A DNA stretch of 64,000 nt, taken from positions 1,736,001 through 1,800,000 of the forward strand of contig NZ_CP058627.1 of assembly GCF_013403565.1 (NCBI RefSeq), written 5' to 3'. The position numbers and the translations under genes were made by a program. This document shows, piece by piece, positions 1 through 9,822 of this stretch. Origin of the DNA: Chitinibacter bivalviorum. GTDB taxonomy: Bacteria > Pseudomonadota > Gammaproteobacteria > Burkholderiales > Chitinibacteraceae. Every line of letters starts with the position of its first letter. The first letter of the stretch is position 1. The notes under the pieces were generated by a model. It ran no database searches. It saw only the letters and a list, made by a program, of their open reading frames with translations, and was not told the origin of the DNA.

Positions 1-742
1 ATTGCTCCAACAAATCGACTACCCGCGGCTGAGCCGTCATCGGTAAAGAGATATAAATTTGCTGAATATTATGTGCCTTGACATAGCTATTAACTTCTTT
101 TAACCCACCAAGCAATTTGCCTTTTTGCACATTCGGTAAACGATCTTCCGTACGGTCGTCAAAAAAGCCGACAAAATCCATTTTTAGGAATGGATGCTCC
201 TGCATATTTTTTGCCAACACCAATCCTGGTTGGTTGGCTCCAATAATGATTACTTTCTTTGCATCTGCTCGTTTATCGCCATCGGGCCTGAGCACTAACC
301 ACCGAAACATAGCATGCGTAACCAATAGCGATACTGGCGCAACCACAAACCAAGTCAGGATAAATGGTGGGTAAAAATAATCATCAAATCCCGATAGTCG
401 CCCGAGCAAAGTAAGGCTAACAACCACAGCTAACCATTCGAGTGAAAATCGCCCAACCCCCAGCAAAGGGCGTGAATATCCAGGCACAAAAAGGAAAACA
501 CCATCCAACAATAATGCTGTTAGCAAAAAAGCAAATGCAGCGAGCAGTAATTCATGTCCATCAGTAGCAATCTGAAACGGCACGCTTAAAGCATACAAAC
601 ATGCGACAACCAAAATCGGGTCTAAAAAGAGCTTAAAAAAACTAACCATGGGCGCAGCGTTCGAGAACTCTCGAAAGCGATCCCCCAATAAGCTAGGGCG
701 CTCAATATAATTGTCAAATAACCCAATTTCTGTTGCTTTCAT
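1..742 (-). CDS. Undecaprenyl-phosphate sugar phosphotransferase, N-terminal part (cut by window edge)
   Basis: The open frame starts at an ATG at 742 and runs off the left edge, giving about 247 residues. Four hydrophobic segments lie at roughly residues 33-55, 62-85, 92-115 and 120-140. A Rossmann-like CoA-binding fold follows, with VIIIGANQPG near residue 152. This is the N-terminal half of the EpsB/WcaJ/WbaP-type enzymes, which put the first sugar phosphate on undecaprenyl phosphate at the inner membrane. The C-terminal catalytic transferase domain lies outside the window. It follows the PEP-CTERM gene by 29 bp in the same operon. The family call is firm; calling it EpsB of an exosortase-B locus is inferred from the neighbours. 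Confidence 0.82.
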   Translation of the reverse strand, partial: MKATEIGLFDNYIERPSLLGDRFREFSNAAPMVSFFKLFLDPILVVACLYALSVPFQIATDGHELLLAAFAFLLTALLLDGVFLFVPGYSRPLLGVGRFSLEWLAVVVSLTLLGRLSGFDDYFYPPFILTWFVVAPVSLLVTHAMFRWLVLRPDGDKRADAKKVIIIGANQPGLVLAKNMQEHPFLKMDFVGFFDDRTEDRLPNVQKGKLLGGLKEVNSYVKAHNIQQIYISLPMTAQPRVVDLLEQ

Positions 743-771
743 CAAATGGGTGTGATCATCTTGATGCACGT

Positions 772-1251
772 TTATTTCGCTTTTTTCAACTGTCGGGTTA
801 ATAAGATAGTTACTCCCATCGCCATCAGCGCCAACGTTTCAGGTTCTGGCACAGGGGTAACTGGTGCTACCGGCTTTTCAACACTTGGCGGAATTACACT
901 TACAGGTGGAATTGTGATCACAGGAGGAACGATCACTGCGGGCGGAACAGCGCCCCCCGGCGTGCTCGGAACAACTCCGAGAGCTCGTGAATTAAAGCTT
1001 GATATTTGACGCCCTATTCCTTGTGCAAATGGTAAAGAATCATGCATCGAAATAGTTCGTGCCGTTTGATATTGCCCACCTAATCCCTGCGTCACATTTG
1101 TAAACACTTGTTCAATGGCCGTTACGCCATTACGCTGGTTACCACCTAATACCCGAATCAGTGGATCGTTCAGCTCAGTAACAGGCTGACTAATTGCAGC
1201 AAAGGCTGAATTAGCAATAATTAGACTTAAAATACAACTTATCGTCTTCAT
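772..1251 (-). CDS. PEP-CTERM sorting-domain protein
   Basis: This is a 159-residue secreted protein with a signal peptide (residues 1-18, ending AFA). Its low-complexity stretch, rich in Pro and Val (about residues 97-130), leads into a C-terminal tripartite signal: VPEPETLALM, a hydrophobic segment, then the basic tail RQLKKAK. That is the PEP-CTERM signal recognised by exosortases in exopolysaccharide-producing Gram-negatives. An AGGGG ribosome site precedes the ATG. It sits between the EpsL-like barrel gene (12 bp upstream) and the sugar transferase. The middle (residues 20-95) matches no domain I know. It is probably a matrix protein or a structural partner of the polysaccharide. Confidence 0.85.
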   Translation of the reverse strand: MKTISCILSLIIANSAFAAISQPVTELNDPLIRVLGGNQRNGVTAIEQVFTNVTQGLGGQYQTARTISMHDSLPFAQGIGRQISSFNSRALGVVPSTPGGAVPPAVIVPPVITIPPVSVIPPSVEKPVAPVTPVPEPETLALMAMGVTILLTRQLKKAK

Positions 1252-1263
1252 AATAATCCCCTC

Positions 1264-2451
1264 TTAATAGTCATAGCGCACAAATACACCTGCTTGCGCA
1301 TCATCGTAATCATCAAGGCCTTTATCCACATTGCTTGTTATATATTGGAAATAAGGATTGATAGATACACTACGTATTGGTCGATATGCTGCACTTAATC
1401 TCGTGGTGTTGTAATTTTGCTTACGTCCATTAATGCCTAGAGTACTTTCTCTTTCTTGTTGACGATAATTAAAATTAAATAACCATGACAATTTTTCGGT
1501 CATAGCCCATCCGCTAGAGAAATAAGCAGTGCGCTCTAGATTGCGCCCAGCACCATCATTAAATTGCTCAAAGTTTTGACCAACGCCAGCACTTACTTTT
1601 GTCTTATCGGTAATCTGCCAATTAAAACCTATATCGCCTTGTGGTTTTGACTCGGTTGAAGCCGTATCTGCTTTTGATTTCCAGCTACTTAATCCAGCAT
1701 TCGCAGTGAGATTCAAGTTAGCAGTTACAGGCCACAGCAGCGACAAGCGCGTATTTTGCTCATGATATCCGCGTTTATCGGCGGGCAAAAATAAGTTTCT
1801 GAGATAGCTATAGTCTTGCCATTGGTGAATCAGACTAATCACCGAGCCTTTATCGGTATTAAACCGCACACCCAGTCCGTAATTGACAACCCTTGCATCT
1901 TGATATTTCAAATCACTATGTGTTTGTTCATCGTAACCAATATTTGCAAGCAAAGCCCAGTTGCTACTAAATAGCCAATTTCCATTCCAGCTCGCACTAT
2001 TATCGTTAATCATGTCGATGATCCCATTACGGACATCTTCAAACGAATTCATGCTGTAACTGGCGCGCGCATTCAAATCACCAGAAAACTGACTGCCAAC
2101 CTGCCATTTCCAGCCTAATTGGCCATTCCAAGAGGTGTAATTAAGCTCATCAAACTTCAAATATTGCTGCCTAGCTGCATTAGCTGCGACATACAAAACT
2201 TGGCGCGAAAGCGGCACATCAATGCGCCCGCCCACAGATGCAACTATGCTTGAATCACCACGCTGCCCATATTCACGGGTGATGCTATTGCTAGAGCTAT
2301 TTGGTAGCAAAAATACATTGTCGTCATATCGATAATCAATTGCGGCATTCAACTTTAAGGTGTCGTCTGCATCATAAGCCGCAAAGCAGAAGGATGTGAC
2401 CATCGCGGTGAATAGCCACAACTGGTTTATCGATAACGATGCTTTCAACAC
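1264..2451 (-). CDS. epsL: EpsL-like outer-membrane beta-barrel protein of an exosortase-B polysaccharide locus
   Basis: The product has 395 residues with a GTG start (TTG is the next codon) and an N-terminal hydrophobic signal ending near FCFAAYDADD. The rest alternates short polar turns with amphipathic strands such as LNLTANAGLSSW and VSINPYFQYI. It ends in the aromatic residue of VRYDY, which is typical of outer-membrane barrels inserted by the Bam complex. The length, the opening (YRYDDNVF) and the PEP-CTERM neighbour fit EpsL, the putative outer-membrane polysaccharide transporter of exosortase-B loci. It is the first gene of the visible part of the operon. The barrel assignment is firm; EpsL itself is a family-level inference. 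Confidence 0.75.
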   Translation of the reverse strand: MLKASLSINQLWLFTAMVTSFCFAAYDADDTLKLNAAIDYRYDDNVFLLPNSSSNSITREYGQRGDSSIVASVGGRIDVPLSRQVLYVAANAARQQYLKFDELNYTSWNGQLGWKWQVGSQFSGDLNARASYSMNSFEDVRNGIIDMINDNSASWNGNWLFSSNWALLANIGYDEQTHSDLKYQDARVVNYGLGVRFNTDKGSVISLIHQWQDYSYLRNLFLPADKRGYHEQNTRLSLLWPVTANLNLTANAGLSSWKSKADTASTESKPQGDIGFNWQITDKTKVSAGVGQNFEQFNDGAGRNLERTAYFSSGWAMTEKLSWLFNFNYRQQERESTLGINGRKQNYNTTRLSAAYRPIRSVSINPYFQYITSNVDKGLDDYDDAQAGVFVRYDY

Positions 2452-2561
2452 AAAATCTCACTTACACATAACATACGAACAAAAAAACAAAAGCTGACGT
2501 AGCCAACTCATCCAATTCGCATGCATTCTATCATCACTGAGATTAAAGTGCTGCTACAACA

Positions 2562-2599
2562 AAAAAACAGTATATAGGCACATACTTATACAGTTTTTT
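2562..2599 (-). terminator. AT-rich hairpin downstream of murB
   Basis: A run of A, then CAGTATA, a short loop and TATACAG followed by a run of T form a nearly perfect hairpin, seven bases beyond the murB stop. It would work as an intrinsic terminator for murB. The 2452-2605 gap holds nothing else I recognise. Confidence 0.55.
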
Positions 2600-2605
2600 C
2601 TGGAT

Positions 2606-3625
2606 TTAGCCCCAAAAAATAGGCTCAACCATTAAATTGACCTTAAACTTCGCACAAACATCCTTACTCACAGCTTCCGATAACAACTTCACCTGTTGTT
2701 GCGTTGCATCCCCCAGATTCACCATCACTAGCGCTTGCCGTTGAAACATCGCAACAGAGCCCAATGCACGGCCCTTCCAACCTGACTGCTCAATCAACCA
2801 GGCTGCTGCTAGCTTATAAGTTTCTTCACTCACCTTGTACTTGACGAGTGCAGGATATTGCTCGACCAACTCACCTACAAGTTCCTGGCTCACAATTGGA
2901 TTTTGGAAAAAACTGCCCGCATTGCCAATTTCTGCTGGATTAGGAAGTTTCTGTAACCGGATTTGGCTAATCACGGTTGAGATATTTTTGGCAGTGGCTT
3001 GCAAGCTCTGTCTTTCCAATTCCTGTGCGACATCGCCATAATTGGTTTTAGCTTCGTACCGCTTCCTCAACTGAAACGTCACGGCAGTAATGCACCAGTC
3101 GCCATAACCTTCATGCTTGAAAACGCTATCTCGATAAGCGAAACAGCACTCTTCCCTAGCAAATTCTTTTTGCGCACCAGTTTTTAGATGAATCGCAGTT
3201 AATGAATGAAATACATCCTTAATTTCAATACCATAGGCACCGATATTTTGGACTGGAGATGCCCCTACAGTCCCTGGGATCAATGATAGATTTTCGAGCC
3301 CCCCCCAACCTTGCTCCAAGGTCCATTGCACAAACTCATGCCAGTTCTCACCTGCAGCCGCGGTGATATACCAATATTCTTCATCTTCATGAGTGAGCTG
3401 TCGCCCTTTGAGGTCCATTTTCAGCACCAGCCCATGAACCAGCTCGGGCAGAATGAGATTGGATCCGCCTCCCAAAATCGACCATTTGAATTGATTTAGT
3501 TTTGGGTCAGCAATGCAGTCAAGCAACTGCTGAGGCTGTTCGATCGATATGAAATACTCGGCAACTGATTGCAGGCCAAAAGTATTTAAGGAGGTCAGTG
3601 GATAGTGTGATTGGATTTGTGGCAT
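2606..3625 (-). CDS. murB: UDP-N-acetylmuramate dehydrogenase
   Basis: MurB is the FAD-dependent enzyme that reduces enolpyruvyl-UDP-GlcNAc to UDP-MurNAc in cytoplasmic peptidoglycan precursor synthesis. From the ATG at 3625 the product has 339 residues. It contains the FAD-binding GGGSNLIL, PGTVGASPVQNIGAYG, the substrate-binding YRDS (Arg165), the catalytic serine in NAGSFFQNP (Ser238) and the C-terminal VEPIFWG (Glu335). This is the E. coli-like type I enzyme with the Tyr loop. The frame stays open to a TTG at 3649, with an ATG at 3634. I prefer 3625 because the family begins just before the conserved NTFG. No strong ribosome site separates these choices. Confidence 0.93.
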   Translation of the reverse strand: MPQIQSHYPLTSLNTFGLQSVAEYFISIEQPQQLLDCIADPKLNQFKWSILGGGSNLILPELVHGLVLKMDLKGRQLTHEDEEYWYITAAAGENWHEFVQWTLEQGWGGLENLSLIPGTVGASPVQNIGAYGIEIKDVFHSLTAIHLKTGAQKEFAREECCFAYRDSVFKHEGYGDWCITAVTFQLRKRYEAKTNYGDVAQELERQSLQATAKNISTVISQIRLQKLPNPAEIGNAGSFFQNPIVSQELVGELVEQYPALVKYKVSEETYKLAAAWLIEQSGWKGRALGSVAMFQRQALVMVNLGDATQQQVKLLSEAVSKDVCAKFKVNLMVEPIFWG

Positions 3626-3703
3626 GAGTCGCATGCAAGTGATCGGCAAAACGACATTATCTACTAGCTATTTAGGCTTTGGAAGAAAATATACCCCAAT
3701 CCC

Positions 3704-3748
3704 GTATACAATCAAGAAGCACTTAATTACTTGATTTCATGGCAATAC
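3704..3748. repeat. Intergenic palindrome of the GGTAT/ATACC family, copy 1 (degenerate)
   Basis: GTATACAATCAAG and CTTGATTTCATGGCAATAC flank an A/T-rich centre. The inner AATCAAG/CTTGATT arms are perfect and the outer arms are partial. It lies just past the stop of the gene at 3750-4226. It resembles the copies at 9769, 26575, 36218, 46187 and 55171. Confidence 0.5.
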
Positions 3749-3749
3749 A

Positions 3750-4226
3750 TCAAGGCCGATTACCTAGATTCCAGCGTGCGCAATACCATTTAGTCTCTTC
3801 TGGCCCCACTTCGACCAAAACACTACCAAATTTCGACAACCAGCGAGGATAAGGACCAGCCAATGCCACGAAGCTCACACCTAGTCTCGTTTCAATATTT
3901 TTTTTAACTTCAGCCAGTGGCTTCTTAATTAAGGCACCGACCATCAAAGCGCCCGAGTCGGGTAAGTTTACAAAGACCTCTTCCGCCGGATTACCGGCCA
4001 AATCGGCCTTTTGTGCATTAAACCATTCAGCCTCACCCCAAGTTCGTACTGGCTGATTCAGATATTGTCGAAAGTAATTGCGCCAGAATTCGGTGGACCA
4101 TTCGCTGCGGCAAACCAGCGCATTTTCTACCTTATCGCCAAAATGACTTGGGAGTGCAGCAGAAACTGCAGGCATAAAAAAAGCCACCAGCGAGCCGAGT
4201 AAAATCAGTGATTTCAATCGATTCAT
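3750..4226 (-). CDS. Secreted protein of unknown function
   Basis: I do not recognise this 158-residue protein. It has a clear signal peptide (NRLKSLILLGSLVAFFMPAV, cleaved near VSA-ALPS). The mature part is soluble and contains three tryptophan-rich patches (SEWSTEFWRNYF, RTWGEAEWFN, KWYCARWNLG) and two cysteines, at about residues 39 and 149, that could form a disulfide in the periplasm. A GTGAGGAGC ribosome site lies upstream. It stands between ppc and murB on the same strand, about 55 bp after ppc, and may be cotranscribed with ppc. No function can be given from the sequence. Confidence 0.75.
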   Translation of the reverse strand: MNRLKSLILLGSLVAFFMPAVSAALPSHFGDKVENALVCRSEWSTEFWRNYFRQYLNQPVRTWGEAEWFNAQKADLAGNPAEEVFVNLPDSGALMVGALIKKPLAEVKKNIETRLGVSFVALAGPYPRWLSKFGSVLVEVGPEETKWYCARWNLGNRP

Positions 4227-4280
4227 TGGTGGCTCCTCACATCAGTTTAAATTTATAGGGTTTAAACCAATGATGCGTGC

Positions 4281-7037
4281 TTAGCCGCTATTACGCAAAC
4301 CTGCTGACACGCCATTAATTGTCAAATGCACGGCGTGGCGCAATTCTTCGCTGTCATCGCCCGCGCGAATGCGTTTTAGCAATTCAACTTGCAAGTGATT
4401 GAGCGGGTCCAGATAAGGCAAACGATTATCCAAGCTGCGTGCCAACATCGGGTTATCGCCCAACAGTTTTTCATGACCAGTAATGGCCAATACCGCATCG
4501 ACCGAACGCTGCCATTCATCTTTAATGCGACCAAAAATGCGTTTAGCCACATCTTGATCTTGCACCAATTCTGAATAACGAGCTGCGATTGCAATATCCG
4601 ATTTAGCCAACACCATTTCCATATTAGAAATGGTGGTCTGGAAGAACGGCCATGTTTTGTACAAGTGATTGAGGGTTTGCAAACCTTCATCACCCGCCTC
4701 AGCCAGATACTCGCTAATGGCCGCACCAAAACCATACCAACCTGGCAACATCAGACGACACTGCGACCATGAGAATACCCATGGAATCGCGCGCAAATCG
4801 GAAATGCTGCTGGTGTTTTTACGCGCAGACGGGCGAGAACCAATATTAAGGTTTGGAATCTCTTTGATCGGCGTTGCTTCAAGGAAATACGTAATAAAGT
4901 CAGGCGTCGCGTACACCAAGTCACGATAGAAACGATAAGCCGCGTTCGACAACCGCTCCATCAAAGCGCGACGTGGCATTGGATCGGTATCGTAGGGCAC
5001 AGGGAAGCTGGCATCCAAAGTGGCAGCCACCAAGATTTCCAAGTTACGGCGACCGACTTCGCGATCCGCATACTTGGCTGTGATCACTTCACCTTGCTCG
5101 GTAATCCGAATCTGGCCATTCACTGAGCCCAGCGGCTGAGCCAAGATGGCGTCATAAGCAGGGCCACCACCGCGACCAACAGTACCACCGCGACCATGGA
5201 ACAGGCGCAGTTTAATGCCCGCAGTTTTGAACACTTCAACCAAGGTCAACTCTGCTTTGTAGAGCTCCCAGTTTGAAGTCAAATAGCCACCGTCTTTATT
5301 CGAATCCGAATAACCCAACATTACTTCTTGCACATCCCCACGGCAAGTCAGCAATTGACGCCATTGTGGAATCGCAAACAATGCGGTCATGATCTCGCCA
5401 CTGGCGCGTAAATCACCTGTGGTTTCGAACAAAGGAATGATATTGACTTTGCTACGTACGGTTGGCGCCAATGACACCAGACCCACATCGTTCAGCAAGA
5501 CCGCCACTTCCAACATATCCGAAACTGATGCACAGTTGGAAATGATGTAGTTTGGCAATACCGCTTCACCGTAGCGCGCTTGAATTTCAGCCGCCGCCTT
5601 CAAGATATCCAGCTCTTGCTGAACATCTGGGCTGTATGAAACATCGTGCGGGCAAATCAGTGGACGTGGACTTGCCAATTCGCGCAGCAACACCACGCGA
5701 CGGCTGTTTTCATCCAGCGACATGTATTCTTCAAGGCCTGCACGATTGAATAACTCGCTGATCATTTTTTCATGCAAACCAGCAAACTGGCGCATATCGA
5801 TCGGAGCAAGGAAGAAACCAAATACCGACACAGCACGTTGCAGACGACGCAGACGACCACCGGCCAATTTAGCAGCGCCATGCGCTTTCAATGAACGAGC
5901 AATAATGGCCAAATCGGCTGCAAGTTGCTCTGCATTGTCGTACGGCTGAGCATGAGCCACATCACGCAATTGGTGATGGAAAGTGCCGATCTGAATCGCA
6001 GTTGCGAAAATACGCGACGTAATTGCTGTCACAGCCAAGCGATATGGCTCTTCAGTTTTACGCACTACATCATCAGTTGCAGTCGCTGCCAGCGCTGACA
6101 GATCTTGATCGACCTGAACCAAGCGTGTCGACATCGACAACTCGCTTTCGAGCTTCAAACATTGCTGATAGTAGTAATCAAGCGCAACACCTGCTTGGCG
6201 CGATACGGCATAGCGCATAACGTCAGCAGTCACAAATGGATTGCCATCACGGTCACCGCCGATCCAGCTACCGACTTGAATAAAATTGGGCAATGAAACT
6301 TGTTCGCCAGTCATTTCAGACAGGCGATCTTCCATATCTTGATACAGACGTGGAATCTCATGCAGGAAGGTATTACGGAAATAAGTTGCGCCGTTCTCGA
6401 TCTCATCTTGTACGGTCAGCTTCACAGTACGAACTTCACGCGTCTGCCACAAAGTGAGCATGACACGTTCCATCGCCTCTTGATTGGCGGCGATTTCTTC
6501 TGGCGTCATTTGACTACGATCGCGCTGAGTCAGCAAATCAGCCAATGCACGGTGACATTCCAAAATCGTCTTGCGCTTTACTTCTGTTGGGTGCGCAGTC
6601 ATTACTGGCGCAATCAATGTATCAGCCAACATCGCCAACATTTCTGATGGTTTTACATTGCGCTCAGACAATGTCTCGAGTACGGCAGCAATACTGCCAC
6701 GTTGCGGTTTTGAACCCGCAATTTTGTGTACGCGACGACGGCGATTATGGTGCAAATCCTCTGCTATATTGGATAAGTGCGAGAAATAGCTAAATGCACG
6801 CACCAAAGCCATCGTGGTGGGCATATCCAAAATAGATAAAGAGCGCGCTAACGCCTTACCTGCTTCAGGGTCATGAGCCTGAACGTAGCGAAATGCAAGC
6901 TCACGGATCGATTCGATCTGCTCAGCAGTGGCCGAACCGGCCTGTTCGCGAATAGTGTCAGACAACAAGGCGGCGAGTAGGTCCAAATCACGCTTAAGCG
7001 GAAGATCCTTTTCAGCAAGAGGTTCGATCACAGACAT
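4281..7037 (-). CDS. ppc: Phosphoenolpyruvate carboxylase
   Basis: This anaplerotic enzyme carboxylates phosphoenolpyruvate to oxaloacetate in the cytoplasm and refills the TCA cycle. The 918-residue product has the usual length. It shows the active-site motif TAHPTEVKRKT (His149), GGDRDGNP, the glycine-rich LFHGRGGTVGRGGGP near residue 605, GYSDSNKDGG and the C-terminal NGVSAGLRNSG ending. The ATG at 7037 fits the start of bacterial homologues. It is divergent from the PhzF-like gene, with 106 bp between them. No allosteric-site change is obvious. Confidence 0.97.
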   Translation of the reverse strand: MSVIEPLAEKDLPLKRDLDLLAALLSDTIREQAGSATAEQIESIRELAFRYVQAHDPEAGKALARSLSILDMPTTMALVRAFSYFSHLSNIAEDLHHNRRRRVHKIAGSKPQRGSIAAVLETLSERNVKPSEMLAMLADTLIAPVMTAHPTEVKRKTILECHRALADLLTQRDRSQMTPEEIAANQEAMERVMLTLWQTREVRTVKLTVQDEIENGATYFRNTFLHEIPRLYQDMEDRLSEMTGEQVSLPNFIQVGSWIGGDRDGNPFVTADVMRYAVSRQAGVALDYYYQQCLKLESELSMSTRLVQVDQDLSALAATATDDVVRKTEEPYRLAVTAITSRIFATAIQIGTFHHQLRDVAHAQPYDNAEQLAADLAIIARSLKAHGAAKLAGGRLRRLQRAVSVFGFFLAPIDMRQFAGLHEKMISELFNRAGLEEYMSLDENSRRVVLLRELASPRPLICPHDVSYSPDVQQELDILKAAAEIQARYGEAVLPNYIISNCASVSDMLEVAVLLNDVGLVSLAPTVRSKVNIIPLFETTGDLRASGEIMTALFAIPQWRQLLTCRGDVQEVMLGYSDSNKDGGYLTSNWELYKAELTLVEVFKTAGIKLRLFHGRGGTVGRGGGPAYDAILAQPLGSVNGQIRITEQGEVITAKYADREVGRRNLEILVAATLDASFPVPYDTDPMPRRALMERLSNAAYRFYRDLVYATPDFITYFLEATPIKEIPNLNIGSRPSARKNTSSISDLRAIPWVFSWSQCRLMLPGWYGFGAAISEYLAEAGDEGLQTLNHLYKTWPFFQTTISNMEMVLAKSDIAIAARYSELVQDQDVAKRIFGRIKDEWQRSVDAVLAITGHEKLLGDNPMLARSLDNRLPYLDPLNHLQVELLKRIRAGDDSEELRHAVHLTINGVSAGLRNSG

Positions 7038-7143
7038 GGCAATCCAATTTCGGCAAATTCAAGACGGAAAAATTTTGAGCATTCTACCAAAAACTCACAA
7101 TCTCTGCCGCTGATTCAAGCAGAAACTTTCAACGGAAAATTTC

Positions 7144-7983
7144 ATGGCTCGTTACCCTTTTAATTTGCTCAATGTTTTTGCTGAAAAAGCGCAAGCTGGC
7201 GACCCATTAGTCGTCTTCGATTTGGCGCAATGGCCCGACGAACACACCATGCAAATGCTGGCTTACCAGATGAATGGCAGCGAAACTGCCTTTGTAGAGC
7301 GATCAAGCGGAAAAACTCGCTTTTTTCATCCGCAATATGAACTCCCCTTTTCAGGCAAAGGGCTTTTGGGCGCAGCCGCCGTTTGTTTTACGCACCATAT
7401 CAGCCCACAAATTCAGTTGCATTGCGCAACGGGTAGCTATCAGCTCAATCAACATTCCGATGGCATTACCTTAGTAAGCTCGGCAGGTCGAACTCGACCC
7501 GCATCCAGAGGGCAAGTCGAAATCGCACATGCACTGGGTATCGATGCACGTGAAATTCTCTCACCTCTGCAATTTGTCGACACCGGTGTCGAGCAGCTAT
7601 TGGTGCAAGTTAAATCTCGCCAAACAGTACTCCAAGCCCATCCTCATCCAGCGTTACTGGCCGAATATGCAGAAAGCCCCAAACAAAATCCTCAAGCGGT
7701 GATTTGGAACGCCGATAACGACTTAATTACGCTGCGTAGCTTTGTTGCGGATCATTTTGGAATTTATGAAGATTTTGGCGCGGGCTCCGCGGCACTAAAT
7801 TTAGGCAGCGCATATCTGGCACAAGGTGGGCGTTTACCCTTCAATATCAGGATCGAACAAGGCCACACCATACAAAGATTAATTAGCCGCCTATCCGTGA
7901 TTTATCTACAAATTGATACAAAGCTGGATTTACATCTAAAGGGCAAAGTGATGCTTTTAGGGGCGGGAGAACTCACAACATAA
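7144..7983 (+). CDS. PhzF family isomerase-like protein
   Basis: The 279-residue protein has the two-half hotdog-like architecture of the PhzF family. The N-terminal half carries NGSETAFVE with the conserved glutamate (Glu47) that acts as general acid/base in PhzF. PFSGKGLLGAAAVCF follows, and the C-terminal half repeats the fold with DFGAGSAALNLG. No phenazine genes lie nearby, so phenazine synthesis is not implied; members of unknown function are widespread. It is slightly shorter than the usual 280-300 residues. It is read divergently from ppc and ends about 75 bp before the chemoreceptor. Confidence 0.82.
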   Translation: MARYPFNLLNVFAEKAQAGDPLVVFDLAQWPDEHTMQMLAYQMNGSETAFVERSSGKTRFFHPQYELPFSGKGLLGAAAVCFTHHISPQIQLHCATGSYQLNQHSDGITLVSSAGRTRPASRGQVEIAHALGIDAREILSPLQFVDTGVEQLLVQVKSRQTVLQAHPHPALLAEYAESPKQNPQAVIWNADNDLITLRSFVADHFGIYEDFGAGSAALNLGSAYLAQGGRLPFNIRIEQGHTIQRLISRLSVIYLQIDTKLDLHLKGKVMLLGAGELTT

Positions 7984-8057
7984 GACAAATCTAATATTAA
8001 ATAGTACCTTTCATAACAATCTTGAACTCTCGCTTGTTTGCCGCAGGAGCAATAAAC

Positions 8058-9677
8058 ATGTCATTAAAATTAAAAGCTTGGGCACTCTCTATCGGTGTCT
8101 TAATTGCACTCATTGCCGTCATGTTTGTGGGTTTAGGCACCATGCGCGAGATGAGCGCCAAAGACAATCGCGCCCGCATTGAACAATTGATGACCAGTAC
8201 CTACCTCACCATTGTTCAACTTGAGAATATGGCCGCCAGTGGCAAGATTCCAGAAGACCAAGCCAAAGCCATTGCCACCCAGATTTTGCGCGAAAATAAA
8301 TATCACAAATCTGAGTATGTCTATGTCACCGACGAAAAATTAAATTTTGTCGCCACCCCGCTCGACCCTCAATTGCACGGCACCAGCTTTAATGAATTTA
8401 AAGACTCGAAAGGCGGCAGCGTCGGCGCACTCGCTGTTGCGGCTCTGCAAAAATCTGGCGGCGCACTCACAGAATACCCTTGGACATCCGAGCGCGATGG
8501 CAAAGTGGTGGAACTGCTTTCAGTAGCGCAAAAAACGCCGCGCTGGGGTTGGATTGTTGGCAACGGTGTGAGCCAAGCCGAAGCGGATGCTCGCTTCTGG
8601 AGCGCAGCTCGCTGGGAAGTTATGATCTGTTTAGCCGTGGCAGCCATTGTGGCCTTCTTTATGCTCACCACCGTGCGTCGCATCCTCAAAGATTTGGGAG
8701 GCGAACCAGCTGAAGTACTTAAATTAGTGCAAGCGGTTGCCGACGGTAATTTGCAAGAAAGTCGTGAGCTTTCTAGCGCTTCACCTCAGAGTATCTATGG
8801 ATCAGTCTTGCGGATGCGTGAATCATTGCGCAGCGTCTTAACCCAGCTTTCACAAGCCGTGACGACCTTACACCACACCAGCGATGACATCGTTTCGCGT
8901 GCGCAAGACAGCAACCGTCTGATCGAGGCGCAAGGTCACGCCGCCACGCGTATTGCACAAACCGCCGAGCATTTTGCTGAACAAACTCGCTCAGCAGCCG
9001 AACAAGCAACGACCGCGCGCCAGCAAAGCGAATCGGCCACACAGATTTCAGCCAAAGGCTTGAATGTCATTTCATCCGCAGTCAATCGGTTTGCCGATAT
9101 TGAATTGGCCGTGGGCGATACACAAAGCAGTATTGATGATCTTGCTGATCGCGTAGCCAGTATTTCCGCCGTCATTGCGGTGATTCGCGATGTAGCCGAT
9201 CAAACCAATTTGCTCGCGCTTAACGCCGCCATTGAAGCGGCACGCGCGGGGGATATGGGCCGTGGCTTTGCGGTAGTTGCCGATGAAGTTCGCAAACTCG
9301 CAGAACGTACCAGTGCCGCCACGCAAGAAATTGGCCAAACGATCACTGCAGTACAAGGCAGTGGTCAGAACGCCAAAAGCCGCATGGATGACATGTTTGT
9401 GCAATTGAAAGAAGGGATACGCCAAGCAAAAGAAGGTGGCGAAGCAGTTAAAGCGATTAGACATGAAACCGAGGCCACTTCCGTTGTAGTGGGCGCCATT
9501 GGTAATGCCCTATCCGAGCAAGTCGGAGCCAGCATGCAAATTCGCAATGATGTGGACGAAGTGGCTCAATCATCCAGCGGCACGATGTCCGCAGCCCAAG
9601 GCACGGTGGGTGCTGCGCAATCGATTAAATCTGTGTCCAGCCAGCTAGGCAGCTTGGTCCAGAAATTTAAACTATAA
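8058..9677 (+). CDS. Methyl-accepting chemotaxis protein with single Cache sensor domain
   Basis: I start at the ATG at 8058, preceded by GCAGGAG; an upstream in-frame TTG is less likely. The 539 residues begin with a membrane segment ([20 protein letters not shown]). A periplasmic sensor of about 150 residues follows, with the small-molecule Cache signature [18 protein letters not shown]. Then come a second membrane segment (about 193-213), a HAMP-like linker and the cytoplasmic signalling coiled coil. The hairpin tip reads [19 protein letters not shown] and continues [17 protein letters not shown]. It would relay a ligand signal through CheW/CheA. No other chemotaxis gene is in the window and the ligand is unknown. 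Confidence 0.93.
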   Translation: MSLKLKAWALSIGVLIALIAVMFVGLGTMREMSAKDNRARIEQLMTSTYLTIVQLENMAASGKIPEDQAKAIATQILRENKYHKSEYVYVTDEKLNFVATPLDPQLHGTSFNEFKDSKGGSVGALAVAALQKSGGALTEYPWTSERDGKVVELLSVAQKTPRWGWIVGNGVSQAEADARFWSAARWEVMICLAVAAIVAFFMLTTVRRILKDLGGEPAEVLKLVQAVADGNLQESRELSSASPQSIYGSVLRMRESLRSVLTQLSQAVTTLHHTSDDIVSRAQDSNRLIEAQGHAATRIAQTAEHFAEQTRSAAEQATTARQQSESATQISAKGLNVISSAVNRFADIELAVGDTQSSIDDLADRVASISAVIAVIRDVADQTNLLALNAAIEAARAGDMGRGFAVVADEVRKLAERTSAATQEIGQTITAVQGSGQNAKSRMDDMFVQLKEGIRQAKEGGEAVKAIRHETEATSVVVGAIGNALSEQVGASMQIRNDVDEVAQSSSGTMSAAQGTVGAAQSIKSVSSQLGSLVQKFKL

Positions 9678-9698
9678 ATTGCAGCATCATCTCTTCTG

Positions 9699-9729
9699 AA
9701 AAAAGCCTGCTGTTATAGCAGGCTTTTTT
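9699..9729 (+). terminator. Rho-independent terminator of the chemoreceptor gene
   Basis: AAAAAAGCCTGCT, a short loop and AGCAGGCTTTTTT form a strong hairpin with a T-tract, 21 bp after the stop codon. A separate short GGGGG/CCCCC hairpin follows at 9735-9749. Confidence 0.9.
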
Positions 9730-9768
9730 ATTGCGGGGGACATTCCCCCGACTAAATACTCCCCCACC

Positions 9769-9815
9769 GTATACAATCAAGATTATATTTAATAATAAAT
9801 CTCAGAGATATACCC
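9769..9815. repeat. Intergenic palindrome of the GGTAT/ATACC family, copy 2
   Basis: CCGTATACAATCAAG starts the element and GAGATATACCCG ends it, around an A/T-rich centre. The left arm matches copy 1 (3704) and the right arm matches copy 4 (36218). It lies between two convergent genes. Confidence 0.55.
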
Positions 9816-9822
9816 GCCAAAT

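Noticed and set aside
7144..7983. Phenazine biosynthesis gene cluster
   Set aside because: Only a single PhzF-family gene is present, without phzA-G; the family is broad and mostly of unknown function.
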